Assembly (NCBI GenBank): GCA_012932295.1
Contig: JAAONU010000004.1
Coordinates: 25,304,872 to 25,368,871, forward strand
Direction of reading: 5' to 3'
Origin: Cyclina sinensis
Taxonomy: Eukaryota > Mollusca > Bivalvia > Venerida > Veneridae
Length of the DNA: 64,000 nucleotides
The position numbers were made by a program, and so were the translations under genes. Positions 1 to 9,726 of this stretch are shown here, piece by piece. Each line of letters starts with the position of its first letter. The first letter of the stretch is position 1. Below the pieces are notes generated by a model. The model worked only from the letters and a program-made list of their open reading frames with translations. It was not told where the DNA came from and ran no database searches.

Positions 1-2942
1 CGCCTAAATCTACCAAGAAGCCGTATGGAAGGTTGTTTAATGATAAATCGCGATGTTTATTACGTATTTTTTGGTCATATTTCTGACAAAACAGTGGTGT
101 TTCAAATAAGCATGTTTATGCAGAGTAGCATACGCATTTGGTTACAATCAATAGACGTTTGTAAAAAACAATTATATAAAACACGCATATCAGGGGATCA
201 ATAGCACACAACAGATTGAAATAAGTCCTTTACTTCAGTCGCAACTCACAGCTGCTAAAAAGTAAGACAAAATTTAAACAATTTTCTACATATAATGACA
301 ATATTATTTTTAAATTTCCTGGCGAATGAATTTTCTCAAACCGCCACTCTACAAATCTTACACAATAATGCTGTTTACCTTCTCTAAATATCAATTGTAT
401 TACCCAAACATTTCATCTATTGATTATTTTATACAAAAATGATAAATGCAACTTTTATTACTGTTCAATACCAAATGACGCTTTGTCAGTATTTACATAG
501 AAACCTGACAAGCAACCTATCTTATTTACTATCAAGATGTTCTTTTAAGTTATATGCATGGAAGCTTTTCAGTCGCCATTTATATAATCTGAGAGGTGTT
601 TTATATATTGATTTGACAAACACAGCTGCTCAGCATATCACAATACCTCTAAAGCTACACAAGTGAATCAGTAAATGCTCATGGACAAAACAATATGTAT
701 GTTACAACAGCAAGCTTTAAACGTTGTAAAATATAGTTGTCAGAGGCCCTTTATACCTAATCAAATCGTTTTGTCCTATTGTGTGTCGTAAGAAAAACAA
801 AGATATCAAATCCCAACAGAAACAAATTATTTTTTTAAACTTTATTTGTGATTAACAGAGAAAAAAGGAGTTTACATAAAATTGAATATATCATACTAAG
901 ATTGTTTTTGACTAGCCTAGTCATAAACTAATTTTCAGTGTTACAGAAAATATTTCCATTTAGCTGTCGCAGAAAATGACTGACAATATACATAAATTCA
1001 TGGAGACTTAGTTTCCATCATTTGCCTTGACTTTCACGCAGGCACTAATATTACCTAAATAGTTAAAAGGAATATTGAATCAATTGCTTTTCTATACTGA
1101 ATTTTATACATGAGATAGTCTGACACACAGGATGGCAGAAAATTGGAATAGTTTAATCATGTTACTATACAGACTGAATGGAAGAGTAACGGTTGAAATA
1201 CATTTGGTAATTTGTAATAAAAATAACACGTCTGCAAAGGGTAACTACAAAGGTAAAAATTATATTAGACGAACCTGAATGAACAAAAAAACACTGTGGG
1301 AAACTGTTTGTATAAATAAGTTATTTTTTCTTAACCTTCAGAATCTGCCTATAAACAACTTTTTAACTCAGGAAAGTTGAATACCTCAAAACATATTAAA
1401 TTAAAAGCTTGTTTAGGTTATAACACAAAATGCTAACTCAGGGTGTTCAAAGTAAAAAAAGGTCAAACCTACCTTAAATAGGAATTAATTAGAGTGTATC
1501 CAATACTTAAGAAACACTTGTTTTTCAAAAAAAATCCTTTTTTCCAAAATCACTGAAAAACAAAAAAATAAAGAACAATTTAATACAAACACATTTCACA
1601 GTAACAAAGCTGCCTCTCCTACAACTAGCAGCAACAGCTGCGTTTTGATTCGATAGTTTCTATTACTTCAATATCCTCGTATCAAAGTCGTACTTTGAAA
1701 ATGCTTAACATACCATTTAACGATACACAATATTAAAAATAATATATTAGCCTATCATATAACAATATTGGTATGTTCCAATTCAATACTGAATGTGACT
1801 TAAGAGAACAAGGAAACTTAATAAAATGGTAAAGAAAGCAAGAAAGGGTTTGTGTGTTTAAAAATTTACAATAGACTAACAATGAAACCTATAAATTAAT
1901 TAACCAATTACTATAAATTGAATTGAATTAAAACTAAAAACATCTAGTTTTCCAGTATTTCAAACCTGAAGCTCCAAGGTCAACTTATCTCGAAACTGTC
2001 CATTTTAATACATGGTTTGTGTTTAGGAAAGAAGTTTGCATTGTCACAATTAAAAACTGTATTGTTTCAACATTATAGCAATATATTAGGGGTGGAAAAT
2101 AATTATGCTGTATAAAAGCGGTTTAAGAAAAATTTAATCTAACGATGTCGTCCTTTAACTTCATTCACACTGTCATTTACTTACAATAAATAATTGTATA
2201 ATGAAAATACGTCTCTTACATGTTCTTTTGTTTTTAAACCGAGAAACTTAAAACTTGAATAATGCAGGATTCTGTATACAATAATGTCAATAATTATAAT
2301 AGAACACGATATAGTTGCCATAGTTACAGAAATTAAATGAGCAGGTGACAAAACAAATGATAGAAGACTAATTAGTATAAATTATATCTTTAGATAAATT
2401 TTTCTTCTTCAGCCATAAATATAATTAACGCTTTCAATAATCTTCGCTTTATTTGCACGAATGACTCCAGTCTCTATATTAGGTCTTTACCGCTTTCTTA
2501 TCAGTGCCTACCGCCTAGGTTTAACATAAGCCAAAGAACATGAAACTGTATAAACTGTTTATTTAATTAAGAAGTGTACAATTCTATATTTACCTACAAC
2601 TATCATTATGTGACATGCCTAACGCAGTTAAATTGAATTATTTTTCTTTGATACAGAAAAACTTGAATATTGAATTTCAAAGAAACACTACAGACAAATG
2701 CGTTTATATCGAAAAGCCATAGAATGATCCAATACAGTTTACAAGGTTAGAATGTATGCCATGCAAGGAATTCCTAACTTGCATATCTTTGTCAACATGC
2801 ATACTTGCTGTCAAACCATGGGGTAGCAATGAAACATAAGCATTTCATGAACTGCCTGTGACTGTTAACCTTTCATGTTAAGAATCAATTTGTTATTTTC
2901 AGAACATACAGGTTTTCTGATCTCAGATGCCCACCTACCTTT
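1..2942. other. AT-rich intergenic or intronic DNA, nothing recognised
   Basis: Long AT-rich stretch with homopolymer runs and no open frame that combines length, codon-like composition and splice sites. The longest ATG-started frame (439-666, 75 codons) is AT-rich and is of a length expected by chance here. I recognise no repeat family, RNA gene or promoter in it. Confidence 0.6.
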
Positions 2943-3025
2943 TTAGCTCACCTGAGCACAAAGTGCTCAGGGTGAGCTTTTCTGATCAGTCTTTGTCCGT
3001 CGTCCGTCCGTCGTCAACTTTTCAT

Positions 3026-3612
3026 TATATCCCCCATCGAAGATGAGGGGGCATATAGTTTTGCAAATGTCGGTCGGTCGGTCTGTCGGTAGACACTTCG
3101 TTTCCGATCAATAACTAGAGAACGCTTTGACCTAGGTTCACTAAACTTGGTAGGCTGGTTGGTCATCATCAGTAGATGATCCGTATTGATTTGGAGGTCA
3201 TTAGGTCAAAGGTCAAGATCACAGGGACCTTCATCCTAAAAACGGTTTCCGATCAGTAACTAGAGAATGCTTTGACCTAGGTTCACCAAACTTGGTACGC
3301 TTGTTGGTCATCACCAGTAGATAAACCCTATTGATTTTGAGGTCATTAGGTCAAAGGTCAAGATCACAGAGACTTTCATCTTTAAAACGGTTTCCGATCA
3401 ATAACTAGAGAACCCTTTGTCCTAGGTTCACTAAACTTGGTATGGTTGTTGGTCATTACCAGTAGATGACCCCTATTGGTTTTGAGGTCATTATGTCAAA
3501 GGTCAAGGCCACAGGGACCTTGATCCTAAAATCGGTTTCTGATCAATAACTAGAGAATGCTTTGGCCCAACCACAAGCAATTAGGTGCTGCTGGGGGGGG
3601 GGGGCATGTATG
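3026..3612 (+). repeat. Nested 144-bp tandem array, copy 1 (CCCCC-headed element)
   Basis: Starts at a CCCCCATCGAAGATGAGGGG hairpin, continues through GTCGGTCGGTCGG, and then carries four copies of a unit beginning GATCAATAACTAGAGAA at about 3108, 3248, 3396 and 3540 (spacing 140-148 bp). It ends in a G12 run near 3592-3604. Each unit contains GGTCATTAGGTCAAAGGTCA or close variants. The same element lies inverted at 41545-42815. The first and last blocks interrupt the surrounding repeat, so I read it as a nested insertion. Confidence 0.8.
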
Positions 3613-3784
3613 TTTTACAAACATTTCTTGTTCAAATGACATCTCCTCTGAAACCAAAGAGCCAAATTAAATGAAACTTGCTAGGGATGTTCCTGGCAAA
3701 AAGCTCTACCACGATTGTTCAAATGGTTCTGGTCCATTGCATTTCTGGTTCACTGGAGCTAAAATAAAATTTTAAAAGTTGAAT

Positions 3785-4955
3785 CTTTTTCTACAAAACC
3801 TCAAGGTCTGGAGCTTAGATATCTGGTATGAAACATCATCTAGTAGACCTCTACCAAGATTGTTCAAATTATGACCGTGGGGTTAAAACTGGCCCCACCC
3901 CAGGGGTCAGTTGATTTTACATAGATTTATATAGAGAAAACTTAAAAATCTTCTTGTCAGAAACCACAAGGCCTAGAGTTTAGATATTTGGTGTGCGGCA
4001 TTGTCCAGTATACCTTTACCAAGTTTGTTCAAATCATGGCCCCTGGGTCAAAAATGGCCTAGCCCCGCGGGTCACATGTTTTACATAGAGTTATATAGGA
4101 AAAACTTTAAAAATCTTCTTGTCAGAAGCTGCAAGGCCCAGCATTTAGATATTTGGTGTGCAGCATTGTCCAGTGAATTTCTACCAAGTTTGTTCAAATC
4201 ATGGCTCCTGGGTCAAAAATGACCCCGCCTCAGGGATCACATGTTTTATATTGACTTATATAGGAAAAACATTAAAAACATATTCTTGTTAGAAACCGCA
4301 AGGCCTAGAGCTTAGATATTTGGTGTGTAGCATTGTCCAGTGGACCTTTACTAATATTTTTCAAATCATAGCCACTGGGTCAAAATAGGCCCTGCCCCGG
4401 AGGTCACTTGTTTAGATAGATTATATAGAAAAAAAGGTTAAAAAGTCTTCACATCAGAAACCAAAAGGCATAGAGCTTGGATATTTTGTATGTAGCATTG
4501 CCCAGAGGACCTCTACTAAGTTTGTTCAAATCATGGCCCCTGGGTCAAAAATGGCCCCACCCAGGGGTCATATGTTTTACATACAGTTATATAGGAAAAA
4601 CTTTAAAAATCTTCTTTTCAGATACCACAAGGCCTAGAGTTAAGATATTTGGTGTACAGCATTGCCTACTTGACCTCTATCAAGTTTGTTTAAATCATTG
4701 CCCCTGGGTAAAAAAAGGCCTCGCCCCAGTGGTCACATTTTTACATAGAGTTTAAAGGAAAAGTTTTAAAAATCTTGTCAGAAACCATATTGCCTAGAGT
4801 TTAGATATTGGTATGCAACATTGTCTAGTAGACCTCTATCAAGTTTGTTCAAATCATGACCCTGGGGTCAAAACTGGCCCCGTCCGGGGGTCATTTGATT
4901 TTACACAAGGATTTATATAGGGAAAACTTAAAAGATCTGCTGCTCTGAAACTCCT
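3785..4955 (+). repeat. ~165-bp tandem array, about seven units
   Basis: Units are anchored by GGCCTAGAGTTTAGATATTT and variants at about 3790, 3964, 4132, 4298, 4461, 4625 and 4785, followed by CATTGTCCAG, TTTGTTCAAATCATGGCCCC and GGTCACATGTTTTACATA. Spacing is 160-174 bp. Units differ from one another by substitutions and small indels, so the array is old. Short frames that repeat a 'PSLFKSW-LGQK' peptide are products of the array and not a gene. Confidence 0.85.
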
Positions 4956-4977
4956 AGGGCTATACCTTCAATTGTTC

Positions 4978-5820
4978 GTTGTTATGTCTCCCCCCAACCC
5001 CGCCCTTTTGACTGAGACATATTGTTTTTGCCTTATCCATGGTGTCTGTTTGTCTGTCTGTCTTTCACACTTCGTTTCCTTTTAATAACTTGAGTACCAG
5101 TTGACCCAAGGTGATCAAACTTCACAGGGTTATTGCCCTTATTGAGTACAAAAAAATCCTTTTTGTGTTTTGGGTCAGTAGTGAAAGGTCAAGGTCAGAG
5201 GGACCTCTAGAGTGAAAACCATTTCCATTGAATAACAGGATTACCATTTTGCCCAGAGCATCCAAACTTCATAGGATGATTGTTTTTACTAAATAAAAGA
5301 ACCATCTTGTTTTGGAGGCTAGTATGTCAAAGGTCAGGGTCACAGGGACCTGCAGAGTGAAAACTATTTCTGCAGAGTAACTGTAGTACCGTTACACCCA
5401 AAGCCTTCAAACTTTATAAGATAATTGTATTAGAAGAACCCTATTGCTTTTAGGGTCAATAGGTCAAAGGTTAAGTTCACAGGGACCTGTAGAGTAAAAA
5501 TTGTTTCTGCTCAGTAACTAGAGTACCATTTTAAGCAGAGCCTTCAAACTTCATAGGATGATTGTCTTTACTCAGTAAAAGAACTCAATCATTTTTTGGG
5601 GTCAGAAGATCAAAAGTCAAGGTCACAGGGACCTGTAGAGTGAAAACTATTTCTTCTCAGTAACTGGAGTATCATTACACCCAGAACCTTCAAACTTTAT
5701 AGGGTAATTAAATTAGAAGAACTCTATTGTTTTTCGGGTCTGTAGGTTAAAGGTCAAAGTCACTTGGACCTGTAGAGTAAAACTATTTCTGCTTTATCCT
5801 TTATCCTGTATGCTTTATCC
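4978..5820 (+). repeat. ~141-bp tandem array, about five units
   Basis: Begins with a C/G-rich head (GTTATGTCTCCCCCCAACC) and TGTCTGTTTGTCTGTCTGTC, then units anchored by AGTAACTAGAGTACC variants at about 5085, 5226, 5367, 5508 and 5651. Each unit carries AAAGGTCAAGGTCA-like text followed by CAGGGACCT. Sequence is unrelated to the 144-bp array except for the GGTCA motifs and general layout (head, then repeated 'phrase'). Confidence 0.75.
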
Positions 5821-5942
5821 AGTGTCATCAAACTTATTGCAAAGTTTTTTAAACTTGCACCTATAAAAACCAATAACGATATTTGTAACATGAGCAATAA
5901 GACTCAGGTGAGCGATTTAGGGCCAACATGGCCCTCTTGTTT

Positions 5943-6990
5943 CTGTTAATCTCTCAGTATGTCTGAAAAAACTTTGCTGTATAGCTTATTTGTTATAAAC
6001 GAACACCATAATTACACACATTTGTAAAAGCACGTGCCACTTTGTGAAAGACATGCACTTCTGCACATAGCAAAATATTTAGTGTCTGTGGACGATATAG
6101 ATTGATACAGAATCAGATAGTCTACAACAATTAAAACATTTGAGCACTATTAAACTACTAAAGGCCTGCACAATACATCCGTTTGAATTGCTCCATATAT
6201 AATTACGAATCACCAAACTCCCATTCGAAAGTGTGCTTTGAGGTTGTTAATCACAATAATGCCAAGCAATGTATATAGTATCAAGATTAAAACATGACAT
6301 GTTTTTTTTTTGCGACCGAATCACAGATTCGCCTCATCACTCATTAATCACTTTGGTTTTCATCTTATTCTTTTATTGTAAAAATACTGAACGTTTAAAT
6401 GAGCAAGATTTCAGGGTAATAAGAAGCTTCAATAAAGAATGGACTGTCTAGATCCACTACATAAAAGCGCTTGTATACGGTTTTATAGATATAATAGCTC
6501 TAATTTCCATGAGAAGCAAACATTACAATTATTACACGTGCGATTTGTATAATCAAATATATAAATCAGTTTCAGCACGTTTCGCATCAGTAAAGCTCTC
6601 GATAATCCTTGCTCTCTTAATCTGGTCAATATACGATAAAAAGCAGTTGTTTATGTAGGTAAATTCGTTCATTTATAATAATTGAATGAGCCAACACAGC
6701 TGCCCATTATTCAAAGAACACACAACATTGTGATATGATATTATTTTCAGATAGTGTACTATAATTATTACTGACTAGAAACATCTTGTTAAAGCATCGC
6801 AAAATGTACTTAAAACAGTCTGGTATTGATTTAATGAGTCAATAGAAATATTCAAATTTAGAAGAAATGCATGAATAAAAAAAGGATAAAGAAAGAAAGG
6901 AAAATGATAGATGAAAATGAATTAATACAAAATAAATAAATGGATAAATAGATAAAACTTTTCTAACATGCATAGATAAAATTAAACCTT
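5943..6990. other. AT-rich DNA, no gene seen
   Basis: AT-rich sequence with a T9 run at about 6301 and a loose AGAAA/ATAAAT simple region at 6870-6960. Nothing else recognised. Confidence 0.5.
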
Positions 6991-7317
6991 TACATAATTG
7001 ACCAGTCATCTTTCTCGGCTATCTATTTGACACATTACCGCCGCCAAAACTTGGACAAGCTCCGTCATCAAGGGTGAGATAATTTTGAAAGTACTGTCTC
7101 GTGTTAAAGTTTGTCTGAACGTCTTAATAACTTTAATCGTAATCTTGTATTCTCGTGATTGTTATCATTGTTTGATCACATTTATTTCGTTCTTACTAAA
7201 AATATTCGAGCACAGTGTGCACTGCATGTACACTTGATAGATTGTGACTTCTAGAAAACAGTAATCAGCTCAACTTTACAGCATTTACACAAAATGACGT
7301 TCATTTTTACGTTGCAG

Positions 7318-7400
7318 CATCTCCACACGTTTCATGAAGTTTGTGATGACAGACATACATGTGCCATTGGTGATTATTTGGATTTCATGTGCAGTTGGCA
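7318..7400 (+). CDS. Candidate first coding exon, signal-peptide-like
   Basis: A pyrimidine-rich acceptor (TTTTTACGTTGCAG) ends at 7317. An ATG at 7334 opens a 22-codon frame reading MKFVMTDIHVPLVI then IWISCAVG, which has a short N-terminal part, a hydrophobic core and small residues (A, G) at the end. The frame runs into a consensus donor, GGCA|GTAAGT, at 7401 in phase 1. Signal-peptide exons followed by a phase-1 intron are common in secreted and receptor genes, so the arrangement is suggestive. A possible non-coding exon lies upstream: GC-richer text with CCGCCGCC ends at a donor CAAGG|GTGAGA at about 7072. I do not recognise the protein, and no downstream exon is proven. The frame is short enough to be chance. 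Confidence 0.35.
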
Positions 7401-7532
7401 GTAAGTTCGTCTGTTGTTGTTGGCTTTGATCTGTATTCACAATCCTTGAGCTGACCCAAAAGGAAACAAATATAAAGGGCTAAGATCCTGGGTGAAGGCT
7501 GGCCTGGGACAACAGGTTTTCAAGGGAATCAG

Positions 7533-7654
7533 ACGACCGTTTCGTAGAACAGTCTTTGCGGTATGAGGAACAGCTCCGTCCTGTAGGAACGATGCTTGTG
7601 TTACATCAAAGCTTTTGCGACGATGTGCTGGCAGGAATGTTCATTTCAAGAAAG
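7533..7654 (+). CDS. Candidate internal exon, unknown protein
   Basis: This GC-richer segment is open on the plus strand from 7483 to a good donor AAAG|GTAAAC at 7655. A phase-1 acceptor AATCAG at 7532 would join it in frame to the signal-peptide-like exon ending at 7400; the product then reads DRFVEQSLRYEEQLRPVG, a stretch with two methionines, then SRK at the donor. Against this, the intron would be only about 130 bp and the acceptor has a poor pyrimidine tract. The minus strand is also open here (a frame reading DGAVPHTAKTVL and on), so composition alone may explain the openness. Not recognised. Confidence 0.22.
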
Positions 7655-9595
7655 GTAAACAGCGTTTGCTGTGGATGGTCTTCGTAGGTATATTCAATAT
7701 GTGTTTTATTTATTTAGTTTGTCAAAATACATTTATAACAACTTATCATTTTTCTTGTTGCGGTACATCTTTGCATTGCGGAGTCGCGGATTCCTTGACA
7801 ATCATAAATCACCGTTTTTTTTTGTTTTCTTCTGCACATTTGCTTAATATCCAATCATCAGCTTACCGTAACATTTTTTAATCATTTTTGAACGTAACTT
7901 TAAGATTTAGATCGCTCTATATGGCAATCTGGCAATGAAAAAAAACAGCATAATTTTACATAGATATAAGGTTCCTAGTTTTCTAAAATAAAATTGTTCT
8001 TATTCTTATTCAATATTCTGTCGTTATTTTGATGTAAGTGAAGAATCATTGAATGATTTCTGGACGCTGACATAGATTAAAGTTTCTGAATTTCATGGAA
8101 TGCATGTCACTGTAAAGGTTCGGCGCGATTCCGATATAAAATAGATCAACATCACAAAAACATGGTCTACAGAGCATTTGCAGTGTTGTAAACTTCAAGC
8201 GAGATATGGTTACACGTTATAGATTTCAGTTAACACTATCAGTGTTCGTCTCAAATAAACTGTTTTGTAACGGTATTTCAATGATCTGATGCAACTTAAT
8301 ATCCAAGTTTTCTAATCCAGCTGGGACTTCAAGAACATCTTCCAGATTATAGCTGAAATACCTCGTGGGGCTCAATTGAAAAAAAAAAACTTAACTTCAG
8401 AATAAAACAAGAAGGAGATAACACCAGTTTTCCGTCTTGTGTTTCGCTTCAGTGTTGTTAACTGTAGCGGTAAGTGTTTTCCGATGTTTTATCTGAGCAA
8501 ATACATTATTGAAGCTGTAAAGACCAGTTTAGTTCAAGGATTATCCATGATATCGCTATACAATCTACGTTTTTACATTTTTTATTTCAACCAAAGTAAA
8601 ATATCTTGAATCAAGATTTAATGCTTAAATTAATAAGAGCTTAGATACTTTACTTTTAAAATGTTTATATCTCGCCACGCCCTTCCTAATCACAGAACAG
8701 CAAGCTACATGTGGTAAAAATGAAAAAAGTACACCTCGTGATTCAAGATATTACGTTTGACTTGCATATAGCATGTTTTTCTATACAATATTTAAAGATA
8801 ACTAATGCATGGCATAATCTGAAACTGAATTCATTTAATTTTATAGTTTTTTTTTCAGTGCAACTTAAAATCATATAATCGTTTTTACCTTTTACAAGCA
8901 GCCTTCAGTTTAAACTTCCTTTTATTTGCAAACAAACACGAATACATACTAAATATTACGTTATAGTGGCATCTGATTAAAATAGCTTAGTAAGTGAAAA
9001 TTGCAAGAACTGCTGGGAATAAAGTAGACAGTTTGGCAAAATTTGTGTTAAAATATAAATTACATATCCATTTTTATGTACTAATGAGATAACTAGATCA
9101 AAAAACCAAACTTCATGTTATAGAGTCAAACAGATGCCAACTGTAACGGACGGGTGTATACAATGGAATTATTTGTTGCAATGCTACATTCGACCAATAT
9201 AAAATGGTATGCTTGAATAGGTGTGCTTGAATTAAAGCTATTCAAATAAACGATCTACTTTTATCACAACGTTGCAAAGTAAGATAATTTTGACATCGAT
9301 AAATGTTAAAGTATTATATAACCAATATTACGTATTTAAAATTTAACAATTCAAACAGCCCGTTTTCAAAATTACATACTTGAGAATGATGATTGCTTGA
9401 CCAGAATGCGGTTTTTTCTGATAATAGTCAATTTTATCACCCGTGTTAAATTCCAATAGGCCGACCACCACTACTAGCAACAGCAAGAGAAATAAACTGC
9501 CAGCCGTGCGACAATTTCTACTGTTCTACTGTCACCACCGCTGCTTAATTTAGATTTACAGATTCCCCGATTCTGGAATTCCAGAGTTTATTTCT
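7655..9595. other. AT-rich DNA, no gene seen
   Basis: Possible intron. A GTAAGT sits after AACTGTAGCG at 8470, but the sequence before it has stops in every frame; it could only be a non-coding exon. Nothing else recognised. Confidence 0.4.
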
Positions 9596-9660
9596 TTTTT
9601 TTTATTACGGAAGTGACCGTCCTGCGCATGCGTACTTTCCGTGTTGTACACATCCGCTTG
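9596..9660 (+). promoter_or_regulatory. Promoter-like patch with ETS-like and NRF1-like motifs
   Basis: In otherwise AT-rich DNA, a short CpG-rich patch has ACGGAAGTGACCG (ETS-type core GGAAGT) at about 9607 and, about 10 bp later, CTGCGCATGCGTA, which matches the NRF1 palindrome TGCGCATGCG. Adjacent ETS and NRF1 sites are typical of TATA-less housekeeping promoters in animals. The first ATG downstream, at 9683, begins an open frame with a donor. Function is inferred from motifs only; such promoters are often bidirectional. Confidence 0.4.
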
Positions 9661-9682
9661 CATCAAACGACAAAGTTTTGTG

Positions 9683-9726
9683 ATGGAAAATAAGGAAAAC
9701 AAACGTAAACAAACTAGTTGTGAATG
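9683..9726 (+). CDS. Candidate short first coding exon downstream of the NRF1/ETS patch
   Basis: The ATG lies in TTTTGTGATGG, about 25-80 bp after the promoter-like motifs. The frame reads MENKENKRKQTSCE and two more bases, then GAATG|GTAATT, a usable donor, in phase 2. The peptide is short, lysine- and asparagine-rich and contains a KEN sequence. Without splicing the frame would end one codon later at TAA. I do not recognise the gene and could not identify the next exon. Confidence 0.3.

Larger units (their letters stand above)
2943..5942 (+). repeat. Full-length composite mollusc repeat (AGCTCACCTGAGC family)
   Basis: The element opens with TTTTAGCTCACCTGAGCAC and a short inverted repeat (AAAGTGCTCAGGGTGAGC), then a CCGTCCGTCGTC run. 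It closes with ACTCAGGTGAGCGATTTAG and GGCCCTCTTGTTT. The opening CTCACCTGAG and closing CTCAGGTGAG are reverse complements, so the ends are short inverted repeats. I know this pair of ends from bivalve genomes. The body holds three unrelated tandem arrays (listed separately), of which the first at least looks like a nested insertion, because the family's usual text resumes at about 3613. No protein is encoded; the few open frames inside are shadows of the arrays. It may be a non-autonomous element of the oyster 'pearl' kind (tandem-core elements), but that link is inference. Confidence 0.85.
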
